A DNA stretch of 64,000 nucleotides from Mesorhizobium sp. 113-3-3 (GCF_016756495.1 NZ_AP023243.1:1426001-1490000), one strand, 5' to 3'. Positions 41,536 through 51,335 are shown, counted from the stretch's first letter. Numbers and translations: made by a program. The notes: generated by a model from the letters alone, not told the origin.

Positions 41536-42144
41536 TCAAATTCCTTCGCCGGCAAGCTCTTCGGAAAGCGTGGCGACCTGGTCCTGGGCGCTGCGCATCA
41601 TCGGATAGATGGCGAGCACCTTCTGCCAGGCCTCGAGTGCCGACTGCTTGTGGCCGGTCAGCGCCATGATCTGCGCCAGGCCCGACAGCGCGCCGAAATG
41701 GCGCGGCTCGAGCTGCAGCGTATGGTCGATGTCGGACATCGACTTGCCGTAGTTCTTCATCATGAAATGCACCGTGGCGCGCCGGTTCCAGCCTTCGGCA
41801 TAGGTCGGCTGCAGGGTCACCACCTGGTCGAGGAAATCGAGCGCGACGTCGAACTTCTGGTTGTCCATCGCCTTTTGCGACCACAGCATCATCAGGTCGA
41901 TGGAGGCGCTGCCGGACTGGAACCATTCGGTCCAGATGTTGCCGGCGATGCGTTCGGCCGCCTTTTCGTTGCGTTCGCGCTTGAGGTCGGAAAACAGCCT
42001 GTCGAGCCGGGCCTGCTTCGTGATCGGCGCGGCCGGCGCCTCAGGGGTGGCCGGTGCTGCCGGCTGATCGTCCGCGGCCCAGGCCGGCAGGCTCGTGGCG
42101 CCGGAAATAAGCAGAGCTGTCAAAAATGCAAAAAGAATCCGCAT
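41536..42144 (-). CDS. Periplasmic tetratricopeptide-repeat protein
   Basis: 202 residues. A signal peptide (RILFAFLTALLISGATSLPAWA) and a Pro/Ala linker lead to about three TPR units (MDNQKFDVALDFLDQVVTLQ, then YGKSMSDIDHTLQLEPRHFG and KQSALEAWQKVLAIYPMM). Probably a periplasmic protein-interaction scaffold. Stands alone on the minus strand. Confidence 0.78.
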   Translation of the reverse strand: MRILFAFLTALLISGATSLPAWAADDQPAAPATPEAPAAPITKQARLDRLFSDLKRERNEKAAERIAGNIWTEWFQSGSASIDLMMLWSQKAMDNQKFDVALDFLDQVVTLQPTYAEGWNRRATVHFMMKNYGKSMSDIDHTLQLEPRHFGALSGLAQIMALTGHKQSALEAWQKVLAIYPMMRSAQDQVATLSEELAGEGI

Positions 42145-42254
42145 CGCCCGATCCTAGTCCCGGGCGGCGGAACAGCAAAGTGATTTTAGCGTGAGAAGGT
42201 CGGCAGGCCGACACACATCAAGGGGCGGAGGCGAAAATGCCTCCGGCCGAAAGC

Positions 42255-42380
42255 TCAGCCCTGGCGCGCCTTGTAACGCGGGGCGGTCTTGTTGATGATG
42301 TAAACGCGGCCCTTGCGGCGAACCAGCTGGTTGTCGCGGTGACGCGCCTTCAGCGCCTTGAGCGAATTCTTGATCTTCAT
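42255..42380 (-). CDS. rpmJ: 50S ribosomal protein L36, cysteine-free type
   Basis: 41 residues: [20 protein letters not shown] followed by [20 protein letters not shown] and a final Gly. It lacks the CxxC...C...H zinc ligands of the short L36, so it is the zinc-independent, longer form usual in alphaproteobacteria. A hairpin, AAGGCGCG (42424-42431) / CGCGCCTT (42440-42447), lies in its leader. Confidence 0.93.
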   Translation of the reverse strand: MKIKNSLKALKARHRDNQLVRRKGRVYIINKTAPRYKARQG

Positions 42381-42611
42381 GGTCTTGCCTGTCGGTGTGG
42401 ACCCGGTCCCGGGTCGAAATTTTAAGGCGCGCCAGAAGACGCGCCTTTTCAACGGTGGGTGGCTCATAAACGAGGAGCCTTGCCCATGTCAACCGCAAGC
42501 GTGCTCCACACCCGCATATCATCAAATATACGCCATGTCCGCCGCTCGGCATTGCGCGGCCTCCGGCGGGCTGGGATGATGCGGTGTATTTCAAGTGATT
42601 TGGGGACGATC

Positions 42612-42974
42612 ATGCGCCGAACATTCCTGTCCGCCTGCCTCGTCTTGCTGGCGGCAACCGCAGCCTGCGCCGGCGAGGACTACCAGGCCGCCGACGCCAG
42701 GCTCAACCAGGCCTATCAGGACCTGATCAGCTCAGATGATGCCGACGGCAAGCGGTTGCTGCAGGCGGCACAGCGCGCCTGGATTGCCTTTCGCGACGCC
42801 GAATGCGCGCATAGCACAGCCGCCAGCGCGGGCGGCTCCATCCACGCGATGGAAGTTTCGCAATGCCTGACCAGGCTGACCAATGACCGCATCAAGCAAC
42901 TCGCCGCCTCGGCCAATTGCGAGGAAGGCGATGTCAGCTGCGCCAGTCCCGGCGACGACGACGAAGTGCAATAG
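42612..42974 (+). CDS. LprI/DUF1311-family secreted protein
   Basis: 120 residues. A signal peptide (RRTFLSACLVLLAATAACAG) is followed by the LprI helical domain: DYQAADARLNQAYQDLISSD, LLQAAQRAWIAFRDAECAHS and SQCLTRLTNDRIKQL. Paired Cys probably form disulfides in the periplasm. Some family members inhibit lysozyme; that role is not shown here. Convergent with purK. Confidence 0.82.
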   Translation: MRRTFLSACLVLLAATAACAGEDYQAADARLNQAYQDLISSDDADGKRLLQAAQRAWIAFRDAECAHSTAASAGGSIHAMEVSQCLTRLTNDRIKQLAASANCEEGDVSCASPGDDDEVQ

Positions 42975-42985
42975 GCTTTCCGGGA

Positions 42986-44062
42986 CTAAGTTCGGCGGCT
43001 TATCCGGGTGAAGTGGCCCATCTTGCGGCCAGGCCGCGCCTCCGCCTTGCCGTAGAGATGCAGCATCAGATCGGGCTCGGCGAGCAGTTCGGGGACACGC
43101 TGCACGTCGTCGCCGATCAAATTTTCCATGACGCAGTCGGAGTGGCGCTCCGGGCTGCCCAGCGGCAGGCCGGCAACCGCGCGGATATGCTGCTCGAACT
43201 GCGAAACGACGCAGGCGGCCTCGGTCCAATGGCCGGAGTTGTGGACGCGCGGCGCAATCTCGTTGGCCAGCAGCGAACCGTCGGACAGCACGAAGAACTC
43301 GACGCCGATGACGCCGACATAGTCGAGCGCCGACAGGATTTTTGCCGCCGCCGCGCGCGCGGCCTCAGCCGTTTCGGCTTTGACATTGGCCGGCAAGGTC
43401 GAGGTGTGGAGAATGCCGTGGCGGTGGACATTCTCGGCCGGGTCGTAGGCGGCCACCGCGCCATCCAACCCGCGCGCCGCGATCACCGAGATCTCGCGCT
43501 CGAAAGGCACGAAGCTTTCCAGGATCAGCGGCACATTGCCCATCGCCTCGCAGGTGCCGGCGAAGCCGCCGGTTTCCATGTTGCGGAAGACGCGCTGGCC
43601 CTTGCCGTCATAGCCCATGCGCCGCGTCTTCAATATGCCGCTGCCGCCGAACGCCTTCAGCGCGGCCGTCAGTTCCTCGTCGGTGTCGACCGGACGAAAA
43701 TCGGCGGTGGCAATGCCTATGCCGTTGAGGAATGTCTTTTCGCTCACCCGATCCTGCGCCACGTCGAGCGCGCGCGCCGGCGGATGGACCGCAACCCTGG
43801 CGGCAAGCGCTTCCGCCGCCGCGACCGGCACGTTCTCGAACTCGTAAGTGACGACGGCACTTGCGGCCGCCAGCTCGGCAAGGGCGGTCGGGTCGTCATA
43901 GGCCGACGTAATCTGCCGGTTGGCGACTTGTGCCGCCGGGCAATCCGGCTGCGGCTCCAGCACGATGGTGCGGTAGCCGAGGCGGGCGGCGGCCATCGCC
44001 AGCATGCGGCCGAGCTGGCCGCCGCCGATGATGCCGATGGTCGATCCGGCGGGCAGGCTCAC
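42986..44062 (-). CDS. purK: N5-carboxyaminoimidazole ribonucleotide synthase PurK
   Basis: 358 residues of the ATP-grasp family. N-terminal [20 protein letters not shown] and ATP-grasp segments including [21 protein letters not shown]-terminal [12 protein letters not shown] is typical of PurK. It carboxylates AIR using ATP and bicarbonate in purine synthesis. Overlaps purE by four bases. Confidence 0.95.
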   Translation of the reverse strand: MSLPAGSTIGIIGGGQLGRMLAMAAARLGYRTIVLEPQPDCPAAQVANRQITSAYDDPTALAELAAASAVVTYEFENVPVAAAEALAARVAVHPPARALDVAQDRVSEKTFLNGIGIATADFRPVDTDEELTAALKAFGGSGILKTRRMGYDGKGQRVFRNMETGGFAGTCEAMGNVPLILESFVPFEREISVIAARGLDGAVAAYDPAENVHRHGILHTSTLPANVKAETAEAARAAAAKILSALDYVGVIGVEFFVLSDGSLLANEIAPRVHNSGHWTEAACVVSQFEQHIRAVAGLPLGSPERHSDCVMENLIGDDVQRVPELLAEPDLMLHLYGKAEARPGRKMGHFTRISRRT

Positions 44063-44556
44063 GGCGTGTCCGTCGGTTCGGCCGCGACCTTGGCGGTCTG
44101 CGAGGCGCGCCAGGCATCGAGGCGCTGGGCAAGCTTGTCGTCGTAGAGCGCCAGCACGGCGGCGGCCAGCAGGGCGGCATTGGCCGCTCCCGCCTTGCCG
44201 ATGGCCAAGGTGCCCACCGGAATGCCGGCTGGCATCTGGACGATGGAGAGCAGCGAATCCTGGCCCGACAGCGCCTTCGATTCCACCGGCACGCCGAACA
44301 CCGGCAGCGGCGTCATCGCCGCCGTCATGCCGGGCAGGTGCGCCGCACCCCCGGCGCCGGCGATGATGACCTTGTAGCCGGCGGCCTTGGCGCCTTTGGC
44401 GAATTCATAGAGCCGGTCGGGCGTGCGATGCGCTGAGATGATCAGCCGCTTGTGCGGGACGCCCAGCGCCTCAAGCGTTTCGGCCGCCTGGCGCATCGTC
44501 GCCCAGTCGGACTGGCTGCCCATGATGATGGCGACGTCGGCGCGTTGATCGTCCAA
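44059..44556 (-). CDS. purE: N5-carboxyaminoimidazole ribonucleotide mutase PurE
   Basis: 165 residues from a TTG at 44556, preferred because GGGGAG lies 7 bases upstream; an earlier TTG at 44577 has no ribosome site. Active-site motifs [23 protein letters not shown] and [13 protein letters not shown] are intact. It converts N5-CAIR to CAIR, the step after PurK. Confidence 0.94.
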   Translation of the reverse strand: MDDQRADVAIIMGSQSDWATMRQAAETLEALGVPHKRLIISAHRTPDRLYEFAKGAKAAGYKVIIAGAGGAAHLPGMTAAMTPLPVFGVPVESKALSGQDSLLSIVQMPAGIPVGTLAIGKAGAANAALLAAAVLALYDDKLAQRLDAWRASQTAKVAAEPTDTP

Positions 44557-44654
44557 GCTTCTGCTCCCCGGCGACAAAGGCGCGCCTTAGCGGAATTCGC
44601 GCGGGGCCGCAAGGATGTGTGGTCACCGGCGGGAACCGACGGCCACAATCCAGC

Positions 44655-45563
44655 TTAAACCGCCGCCTTGCGGAAGCGGGCGACGAAGTCGTCGAGTTCG
44701 GGCCGCTCCATGTCGGAGATCGCCCAGTAGGAGAAGGCGCCGTCGCTCCAGTGCACCATCGAGAAGCCGCCGGAGGAGAGGTCGTCGGGCTGGGTGGTCT
44801 TGCCGCCCTGCTGGGGTTCGGCGACCAGCGTGATCAGGTGTTCGCGGTGGCGGTAGACCAGCGCCGGCACCGGCCGACCCGATATCACCTCGACCCGGCC
44901 GCCGATCAGCGCGTAGCCGTCCTGGGCAAGGTCTGGCGCCGGCGGCGAGACGCCGATGCGGGCGTCGAGCCAGGGCTTGACGGTGTGGCGGTCGGACGAG
45001 ACGATGTCGATCGGGCTCGCGGCAAGCAGGCTGCGGCGATGGCCGCTGGCGACCGCGGCGGCAAAGCCGTCATCGACGCCGCTCTGCATCACCCATTGCG
45101 TCGCCCCGCTGGCCAGCACCGCGCTGATCATGATCGACGCGGCCATGGCGCGCCAGTCGAACGAGCCGAAGCGGCGCGCTCTTGGTGATGGCCGCATCTG
45201 GGACGGACGCGTCCCGGCTTCCCGCCTCTGGCCGCCACCGGCGCCGGCGATCAATCCAGGCAATGCCGATGGCGTGCCGCGCTGCGGCTCCGTTGCCTCG
45301 GCGGACGTCTGCTGTTCGGCGCCGGGCATGCCGATAGCCTCGATGCGGGCGCGAAAGGCGTCGCTGACATCGGGGCGCGGCAAGCGACTGACCGCGCCTT
45401 GCAAGGCAACAATGCGGGCATGCTCGGCGGCAAGCCTGGGGTCGGCGGCGATGCGCCGTTCCACGGCAAGAGCGGCCGCCGCATCAAGCTCACCATCAAC
45501 AAGCGCGTGGATCATCAGTCTCATACCTTCGGGATCGTTGGGCAGTCCGTCGTCGTGCGTCAT
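44655..45563 (-). CDS. Membrane-bound anti-sigma factor
   Basis: 302 residues. N-terminal anti-sigma domain (MIHALVDGELDAAAALAVER, then RIAADPRLAAEH), one membrane segment near residues 140-160 (AMAASIMISAVLASGATQWV) and a periplasmic C-terminal domain (VEVISGRPVPALVYRHREHL). It contains no cysteine, so it is not a zinc (HxxxCxxC) type. The linker before the membrane segment is Gly/Arg-rich and resembles coding repeat sequence. It overlaps the ECF sigma gene by four bases and should hold that sigma inactive. Confidence 0.87.
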   Translation of the reverse strand: MTHDDGLPNDPEGMRLMIHALVDGELDAAAALAVERRIAADPRLAAEHARIVALQGAVSRLPRPDVSDAFRARIEAIGMPGAEQQTSAEATEPQRGTPSALPGLIAGAGGGQRREAGTRPSQMRPSPRARRFGSFDWRAMAASIMISAVLASGATQWVMQSGVDDGFAAAVASGHRRSLLAASPIDIVSSDRHTVKPWLDARIGVSPPAPDLAQDGYALIGGRVEVISGRPVPALVYRHREHLITLVAEPQQGGKTTQPDDLSSGGFSMVHWSDGAFSYWAISDMERPELDDFVARFRKAAV

Positions 45564-46222
45564 GACGCTCTCCCCAGTTCAGACGCGAGCAGGCCACGGG
45601 CACGGGCCAGCCTGGACATCACCGTGCCGATCGGCACGGCAAGCATGGCCGATATTTCGCGATAGCTGAGGCCATTGATATCACGCAGCACCAGCGTTTC
45701 GCGAAATGGCTGCGGCAGGGCCGCGATCGCCGCCTCGAGCGCTGCCGTATCGGCCCTGGCGATCAGCCTCGCCTCCGGGCCGTCCTCGTCCGGCAGGCTG
45801 GTGCCGTGCGCCGCGGCCATGTCATCAAGGTCACCGAGATCGCCGACGGCCATCATGGCGCGCGGCCGGTTGCGCGCCATCCAGGTGTAGGAGGTGTTGC
45901 GCACGATGGTCAGGACCCATGCACGGGCGTTGCCGCCGGCATAGTTCGATATGCCGGCATGCGCCTTGATACAGGCATCCTGCACGACATCCTCGGCATC
46001 GGCGGCATTGCCGGTCAGCCAGCGGGCAAGCGCCAGAGCGTCGCCGAGATGCGGCAGCACCACCTGGTTGAAGCGTTCCGCCAGGGCCCTCTCGCTCAAA
46101 GCAGCACCATGATCCACTCCGGGCCGTGCCGCCTCAAGATGCGACGGCGATCTTGCCCCGCTCGCGGGGGCAAAGCCCCCGGAAACAGGCAGAGCCACCT
46201 GCCTTGCTGAAACTGAATTCAT
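45560..46222 (-). CDS. ECF-type RNA polymerase sigma factor
   Basis: 220 residues from ATG 46222. Sigma2 region: ALARWLTGNAADAEDVVQDA, then WVLTIVRNTSYTWMARNR. Sigma4: LPQPFRETLVLRDINGLSYR and EISAMLAVPIGTVMSRLARA. Partner of the downstream anti-sigma gene. The first ~45 residues are atypical and coded by hairpin-rich DNA (46153-46180), so the real start may be further in, around 46110. Confidence 0.86.
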   Translation of the reverse strand: MNSVSARQVALPVSGGFAPASGARSPSHLEAARPGVDHGAALSERALAERFNQVVLPHLGDALALARWLTGNAADAEDVVQDACIKAHAGISNYAGGNARAWVLTIVRNTSYTWMARNRPRAMMAVGDLGDLDDMAAAHGTSLPDEDGPEARLIARADTAALEAAIAALPQPFRETLVLRDINGLSYREISAMLAVPIGTVMSRLARARGLLASELGRAS

Positions 46223-46464
46223 CTGCGTCACCGGTGTCAAGCGCCACAAAGGAGAGCCTGACGACCATCATGCTTGCCAGCGCATGGCGACGGCCGACGC
46301 CGCAACCATGGTCGCTGTCCTGGCAATGATGCGGCATGCCTGTCTCCCCAACGCCGGAAGTGGCGTATGCCGAGAAGACCTGGTCGGGAGGCGGTTTATT
46401 CCCGCGCGCCCCATCCGGCTGTTCACAGTCGCGTGATCACTGGTGGTGGGGCTGTTGGCGTGGC

Positions 46465-47670
46465 TCAGTCCGGCCACGTCAAGACGCCGGACGAATCCTT
46501 GCGCGGTTGCCTCATCGCATCGGCGGGACGGTCCTTCGCGGTCAACACGGCGCGCAGGCGTTCGGCGACGATCTCGGCCTCGCCGGGATGCAGGTTGCAG
46601 GGGTCGAGGAAGAAATGGCCGCGTTCGACCTCGTGGTTGCGCACGATGATCGGCGGCGAGCCCGTCGCCAGCGCCGAGGCGAGGCCGGCGGCACTGAAGC
46701 GGCTTTCCGGCGATACGAAGATCTGCAGCCGGTCGAGCGGATTGGCTGTCGGGTCTAGAATGATCTTGGCAAAGATGCCCGGCAATCCCTGCAACGCATC
46801 CCTCCACAGATTGAGCGCCGCCTCCTCGCGCCGGCGGATGCCGTCATGGTCGCGCTTCTCCCACGCTTCCAGTGCCGCCATGGTGCCGGCGATGCTCTCC
46901 TTGCCGACCTTCATGGCCCGCGCCACACCCCGGTTCTGCAGATAGGCTGATCGCACCAGGTCCTTGCGGCCGGTGACGATGCCGCTGGTCGGCCCGCTCA
47001 GGAATTTGTGGCCGCTGTAGATGACGACGTCGGCACCGCGCGCCAGGAACCCGCGCAGATCATATTCGGAGGCGGCATCGACGATTACCGGCACGCCCTT
47101 GGCGTGGCAGATCTCGCAGAATTCCTCCAGCGACAGCATGCCGTACTGCACGGTGTGGTGGGCGACGACATAGAGGCCAGCCGCTGTCCGGTCATTGATT
47201 GCTTCGCGCACATGATAGTCCTGCGTCACGCTGACCGTGCCGGCAGGCACCACCTTGGCGCCGGCGACGCGGATCGACTGGTCGATCGGGGCGCCATAAT
47301 TGACGATGTGGCCAAGCTGGATGACGACCTCCGATTTGAGATCGCCAGTATCATCAGGCAGGCGCTCGATCGCGAGCAGGCTGGTTCCCGTCATCGCACC
47401 GGCAATTGCCATGGTGATGCCGCTGGCGCAGCAGGCGGTGATGAAGCCGGCCTCGCCGCCGGTGAGGCGCGCCACCACCGTGCTCGCGGCGCGCTGCAGG
47501 TCGTCCATCTCCACCCATTGCGAGGCCATCTCGGCCATGGCGCTGATCGCCTCCGGGACGATGATCGAGGCGCCGAGCGCGGTCATGGTGCCGGAGACGT
47601 TGATGATCGGCCGCAAGCCCAGCCGTTCGCGGATGGTGGTGTTGGAGCCGGTGGAGGAAGTGGTTTTCAT
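46465..47670 (-). CDS. SelA-like PLP-dependent lyase/aminotransferase-fold enzyme
   Basis: 401 residues. PLP site: Lys222 in [13 protein letters not shown] and Asp198 in PVIVDAASE. Overall it resembles the SelA-related enzymes that include DgaE (2-amino-2-deoxygluconate-6-phosphate ammonia lyase). True SelA is longer and would need selB/selC, which are absent here. With RidA directly upstream and an amino-acid-type transporter in the same operon, it most likely eliminates ammonia from an imported amino compound. Exact substrate unknown. Confidence 0.78.
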   Translation of the reverse strand: MKTTSSTGSNTTIRERLGLRPIINVSGTMTALGASIIVPEAISAMAEMASQWVEMDDLQRAASTVVARLTGGEAGFITACCASGITMAIAGAMTGTSLLAIERLPDDTGDLKSEVVIQLGHIVNYGAPIDQSIRVAGAKVVPAGTVSVTQDYHVREAINDRTAAGLYVVAHHTVQYGMLSLEEFCEICHAKGVPVIVDAASEYDLRGFLARGADVVIYSGHKFLSGPTSGIVTGRKDLVRSAYLQNRGVARAMKVGKESIAGTMAALEAWEKRDHDGIRRREEAALNLWRDALQGLPGIFAKIILDPTANPLDRLQIFVSPESRFSAAGLASALATGSPPIIVRNHEVERGHFFLDPCNLHPGEAEIVAERLRAVLTAKDRPADAMRQPRKDSSGVLTWPD

Positions 47671-47695
47671 GTGAGCGGATCCCGTGATTGGCAGG

Positions 47696-48157
47696 TCAGG
47701 CGGCGATCTCGACGACCGCTTCGATTTCGACGGTGATGTTTCCAGGCAGCGAGCCGACGCCGATCGCCGAGCGGGCGTGGCCGCCGATCTTGTCGAAGAC
47801 ATCGGCGAAGAGATCCGAACAGCCATTGACCACTTTCGGGTGGTCGCTGAAGGTCGGCGTCGCGTTGACGAAGCCGAGCAGCTTGACGACGCGCACGATG
47901 CGGCCGAGATCGCCGGCGGCGGCATGCATGACGGCCAGCAGATTGAGCCCGGTCAGGCGCGCATGCTCATAGGCCTGCTCGACTGTCACATCTTCCCCCA
48001 CCTTGCCGGTGCAGAGCGTGCCGTCGGCGCGCAGCGGCCCCTGGCCGGACAGGAAGATCAGCCGGCCGCTCTCGGCATGGGTGACGAAGTTGGCGATGGG
48101 CGTCGGCGGCTCGGGCAGCGTCAGGCCGAGTTCGGCGAGCCGGATGTAAGGCGTCAT
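47696..48157 (-). CDS. RidA/YjgF-family imine deaminase
   Basis: 153 residues. Conserved signature [20 protein letters not shown], including the catalytic Arg and downstream Glu (EIEAVVEIA), is present. RidA proteins hydrolyse reactive enamine/imine products of PLP lyases. Twenty-five bases upstream of the SelA-like gene, which fits a clean-up role for that enzyme's product. Confidence 0.88.
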   Translation of the reverse strand: MTPYIRLAELGLTLPEPPTPIANFVTHAESGRLIFLSGQGPLRADGTLCTGKVGEDVTVEQAYEHARLTGLNLLAVMHAAAGDLGRIVRVVKLLGFVNATPTFSDHPKVVNGCSDLFADVFDKIGGHARSAIGVGSLPGNITVEIEAVVEIAA

Positions 48158-48227
48158 GGAAGAAGGCTCCCTTGGTTGGCTTCAGCCATCCGATATTCAA
48201 AAATGGGACGGCGTTGGCCGTCCGATG

Positions 48228-49022
48228 TCAGAAATGCGAGGCGCGGAAGCGCGCCAGAAAGGCGCGGAGGCGCTCGTTGCTGGTTTCCGCTGCCAGGATT
48301 TCTTTCGGCGGGCCGACGGCGCTGACGCCGCCATCGGCCATGAAGACGATGCGGCTCGAAGCGTCGCGGGCGAAGGCCATTTCGTGCGTCACCATCAGCA
48401 TGGTCATGCCGTCCTCGGCGAGGCTGCGCACCACGGCCAGCACCTCGCCGACCAGTTCGGGGTCGAGGGCCGAGGTGATCTCGTCGAGCAAGAGGATTTT
48501 CGGCTCCATCGCCACGGCGCGCGCGATGCCGACGCGCTGTTGCTGGCCGCCGGAGAGCTCGGCCGGGAGGCTGTCGGCCTTATGGGCGAGGCCGACACGG
48601 CCGAGCCAGTGTTCGGCGGTCTGGCGGGCCTCGGCCTGGCTCTTTCCCCGCACCTTGGTCAGCCCAAGCATGATGTTGCCGGCGGCGGTAAGGTGCGGAA
48701 ACAGGTTGAAGCTCTGGAACACCATGCCGGTCTCGGCACGCATCGAGGCCAGGTCGCGCTCGCTGCGGCGCTGGCGCGTTTCGGCTGAGAGATAGCCGAC
48801 CTCCTTGCCGTCGATGCGGATCGAGCCCGAGTCATAGCTTTCGAGGAAGTTGACGCAGCGCAGCAGCGTGGTCTTGCCGCTGCCCGAGGGGCCGATGACG
48901 GTCACCACCTCGCCGCGCCTGACCTGAAGGCTGACGGAACGCAGCACATCGACGGCGCCGAAGGCCTTGGAGACGTCACGAACGTCGAGCAGCGCGGGAC
49001 TGGCATTTGTGGCGTCGGACAT
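48228..49022 (-). CDS. Amino-acid-type ABC transporter ATP-binding protein
   Basis: 264 residues from ATG 49022; a longer frame exists without support. Walker A GPSGSGKTT, Q-loop GMVFQSFNLFPH, signature LSGGQQQRVGIARAV and Walker B ILLLDEITSALDPE. Note ITSALD where most relatives have PTSALD. GlnQ/HisP type; powers the two permeases encoded upstream. Confidence 0.88.
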   Translation of the reverse strand: MSDATNASPALLDVRDVSKAFGAVDVLRSVSLQVRRGEVVTVIGPSGSGKTTLLRCVNFLESYDSGSIRIDGKEVGYLSAETRQRRSERDLASMRAETGMVFQSFNLFPHLTAAGNIMLGLTKVRGKSQAEARQTAEHWLGRVGLAHKADSLPAELSGGQQQRVGIARAVAMEPKILLLDEITSALDPELVGEVLAVVRSLAEDGMTMLMVTHEMAFARDASSRIVFMADGGVSAVGPPKEILAAETSNERLRAFLARFRASHF

Positions 49023-49026
49023 CGTG

Positions 49027-49677
49027 TTATTCCCGAATGAAGGCAAAGCGTCGCTCGAGCCGCCGGCTGGCGAGCGAGAGCGCATAGTTGACGGCGAAAT
49101 AGATGAGCGCGCCGAGGATATAGAGCGGCATCGCCTCGTAGGTGCGGCCGATGACCTGGTTGATGGCCTGCATCAGATCGGTGATGCCGAGGAGCGAGAC
49201 CAGCGCGCTGCCCTTGACGGCGTCGGTGACGCCGTTGATCCAGGGCGGCAGGAAGCGCCTGAAGGCTTGGGGAAAGATGACGGAGGTGAGCCGCTGGCGG
49301 AAGGTCAGCCCGATCGCCATCGCGGCTTCGGACTGGCCTTTCGGAATCGAGGCGACCGCGCCCCTGAGATATTCGATGACCTGCGCGGTCTTGAACAGGG
49401 TGAGCGCCAGCACCGCCGCCCAGAAGGACGGCAGATGCAGCCCGATCGCCGGCAGGCCGTAATAGACGAAGAACATCAAGACCAGGATCGGAATGCCGCG
49501 GATGGTGTCGGAGAAGATGCGCACCGCCCAGCGCAGCGGGGCAGGGCCATAGACCAGGCCGACGCCAAGCAACACGCCGGCGACGAGCGACAGGCTGACG
49601 ACCAGCAGCGACACCCAAAGGGTCACGGCGAAGCCTTTGGCGAGGAAGGGCAGCGCGTAGAGGATCTGGCTCGCCAT
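49027..49677 (-). CDS. Amino-acid-type ABC transporter permease 1
   Basis: 216 residues. HisMQ-type permease with membrane segments such as GFAVTLWVSLLVVSLSLVAG and FWAAVLALTLFKTAQVIEYL, and EAA-loop features KGQSEAAMAIGLTFRQRLTS. Pairs with the neighbouring permease as a heterodimer. Four bases from the ATPase gene. Confidence 0.87.
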   Translation of the reverse strand: MASQILYALPFLAKGFAVTLWVSLLVVSLSLVAGVLLGVGLVYGPAPLRWAVRIFSDTIRGIPILVLMFFVYYGLPAIGLHLPSFWAAVLALTLFKTAQVIEYLRGAVASIPKGQSEAAMAIGLTFRQRLTSVIFPQAFRRFLPPWINGVTDAVKGSALVSLLGITDLMQAINQVIGRTYEAMPLYILGALIYFAVNYALSLASRRLERRFAFIRE

Positions 49678-49678
49678 G

Positions 49679-50344
49679 TCAGCGCGCCGCCCTGAACCGG
49701 CGCTCGACGAGCCTGAGCCCGAAAAGCAGGATGTAGCCGGTCAGCAGATACATTGCCGTCGTCACCAGATAGACCTCGACGATGCGGAAGGTGTTGAAGT
49801 TGATCCACTGGGCGCCGAAGGTCAGCTCCGGCACCGAGATGACCGAGGCGATCGAGGTGTCCTTGAACAGCGAGATGAAGGTGTTGGACAGCGCCGGCAG
49901 CGTGATGCGCAGCATGGTCGGCAGGCGCACATGGATCAACCTTTGCCAGGGCGTCAGGCCGATCGCCTTGCCGGCGTCGAGCTGGCCGCGCGGAACGGCT
50001 TCGAGGCCCGAGCGGAACACCTCGACCAGATAGGCGCCGCTATAGACCGACAGCGTCAGGACGAAGGAGGTCGGCGCGCTGTAGGCCAGGTCGACCACGG
50101 TCGGCACGCCGTAGAAGACGAGATAGACGAGCAGGATCAGCGGCACGTTGCGGATGAATTCGACATAGGCGGCGATGATCGCCCGCACCGTGCGCCCGGC
50201 CGAGACGTACCAGACCGCGAGCACCAGGCCGATGACGGTGCCGATGGCGATCGAGATCACGGCAAGCTCGAGGCTGAGCAACAGACCGCCCCACAGCTTG
50301 TCGAAATGCCGCCAGATCAGGTTGAAATTGAGGGCATAGCCCAT
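49679..50344 (-). CDS. Amino-acid-type ABC transporter permease 2
   Basis: 221 residues. Same family: membrane segments LLLSLELAVISIAIGTVIGL and VPLILLVYLVFYGVPTVVDL, EAA loop RGQLDAGKAIGLTPWQRLIH. Ends one base before permease 1, so both are coupled. Confidence 0.87.
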   Translation of the reverse strand: MGYALNFNLIWRHFDKLWGGLLLSLELAVISIAIGTVIGLVLAVWYVSAGRTVRAIIAAYVEFIRNVPLILLVYLVFYGVPTVVDLAYSAPTSFVLTLSVYSGAYLVEVFRSGLEAVPRGQLDAGKAIGLTPWQRLIHVRLPTMLRITLPALSNTFISLFKDTSIASVISVPELTFGAQWINFNTFRIVEVYLVTTAMYLLTGYILLFGLRLVERRFRAAR

Positions 50345-50415
50345 GCGTGCGCCTCGGTGTGAAGGGCGTCGAATAGATGCGGAAGGACGGAATGCCGCCC
50401 TTCCGCGATCCGGGA

Positions 50416-51288
50416 TCAGATGACCGGGAAGCCGGGGTGGCGCGCCGGCGGCTCCTGGCCGAAATAATCCTTGAAGGCGGCGTCGTAGAGCGCCGATTCA
50501 TGGCCGAACATGGCGATGGTGAAGGTCTGGTTGACGAAGGTCAGCCAGTCCAAGTCGCCCTGCCGCAAAGCCGCGCCGTAGAGCATCGAATACCAGCTCT
50601 TGCCGGCGTCGAAATATTTGTCGGGATTGCGCGAGGCAAGCCAGCGCACGGTGGAGAGATCGACGGCGGCGGCGTCGGCGCGCTTGGATTCCAGCGCCTG
50701 CAGCACGTTGGCCTGGGTGTCGATCTGCAGCGCCTGCGCCTGCGGCAAGGCGTAGTGGACGGAGCTTTCGGCATCGACATTCTGCAGGATGGAGATGCGC
50801 GTCGCCGAACCGCCGGCGAGCAGCTTGTCGAAGGTCTTGTTCTCGGCGGTGGGCAGCGTCAGCAGCGCAACGCCTTCGACATAGTACGGCCGGGTGAAGT
50901 TGATCAGCTGCGATCGCTGCGCCGTCATCGTCATGAACTGGATGGTGATGTCGACCTTGTTGGTGGTGACATTGGGAATGCGCTGCGCCGGGTCCTGCAT
51001 GACGAACTCGACCTTGGTCGGATCGTCGAACAGGCCCTTGGCCAGGATGCGCCCCATGGTGATGTCCATGCCGACCAGTTCGCCGGCGTCGTTCTCGAAA
51101 TGCCAGGGCGCGTTGGTGCTGCCGGTGCCGACGATCAGCTTGCCGCGGTCGAGCACGGTGCGCAGCAGGCTGTCGGATGCGGCCTGGGCGGCCGCCTTCT
51201 GCGCGTCGACTGATACCAGCACACCGGCGGTGGCCAGTCCCGCCATTCCCAATTTCAGAAAATCACGTCTTCCGGATGTGTCGTTCAC
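50416..51288 (-). CDS. ABC transporter substrate-binding protein with Tat-like signal
   Basis: 290 residues from GTG 51288. That start follows AAAGGAGGT at five bases, far better than the upstream in-frame ATGs. Signal SGRRDFLKLGMAGLATAGVL has a twin-arginine pattern. The family-3 binding domain follows (GKLIVGTGSTNAPWHFENDA, LVGMDITMGRILAKGLF). First gene of the transporter operon; binds an unknown amino-acid-like ligand, perhaps an amino sugar acid. Confidence 0.85.
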   Translation of the reverse strand: MNDTSGRRDFLKLGMAGLATAGVLVSVDAQKAAAQAASDSLLRTVLDRGKLIVGTGSTNAPWHFENDAGELVGMDITMGRILAKGLFDDPTKVEFVMQDPAQRIPNVTTNKVDITIQFMTMTAQRSQLINFTRPYYVEGVALLTLPTAENKTFDKLLAGGSATRISILQNVDAESSVHYALPQAQALQIDTQANVLQALESKRADAAAVDLSTVRWLASRNPDKYFDAGKSWYSMLYGAALRQGDLDWLTFVNQTFTIAMFGHESALYDAAFKDYFGQEPPARHPGFPVI

Positions 51289-51335
51289 GGCGACCTCCTT
51301 TCGTGTTGTGTTCCCCATGCACAGGAAAAGCGATT

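Noticed and set aside
46465..47670. Selenocysteine synthase SelA
   Set aside because: Shorter than SelA, no selB or selC nearby, and placed in an amino-compound transport operon with RidA.
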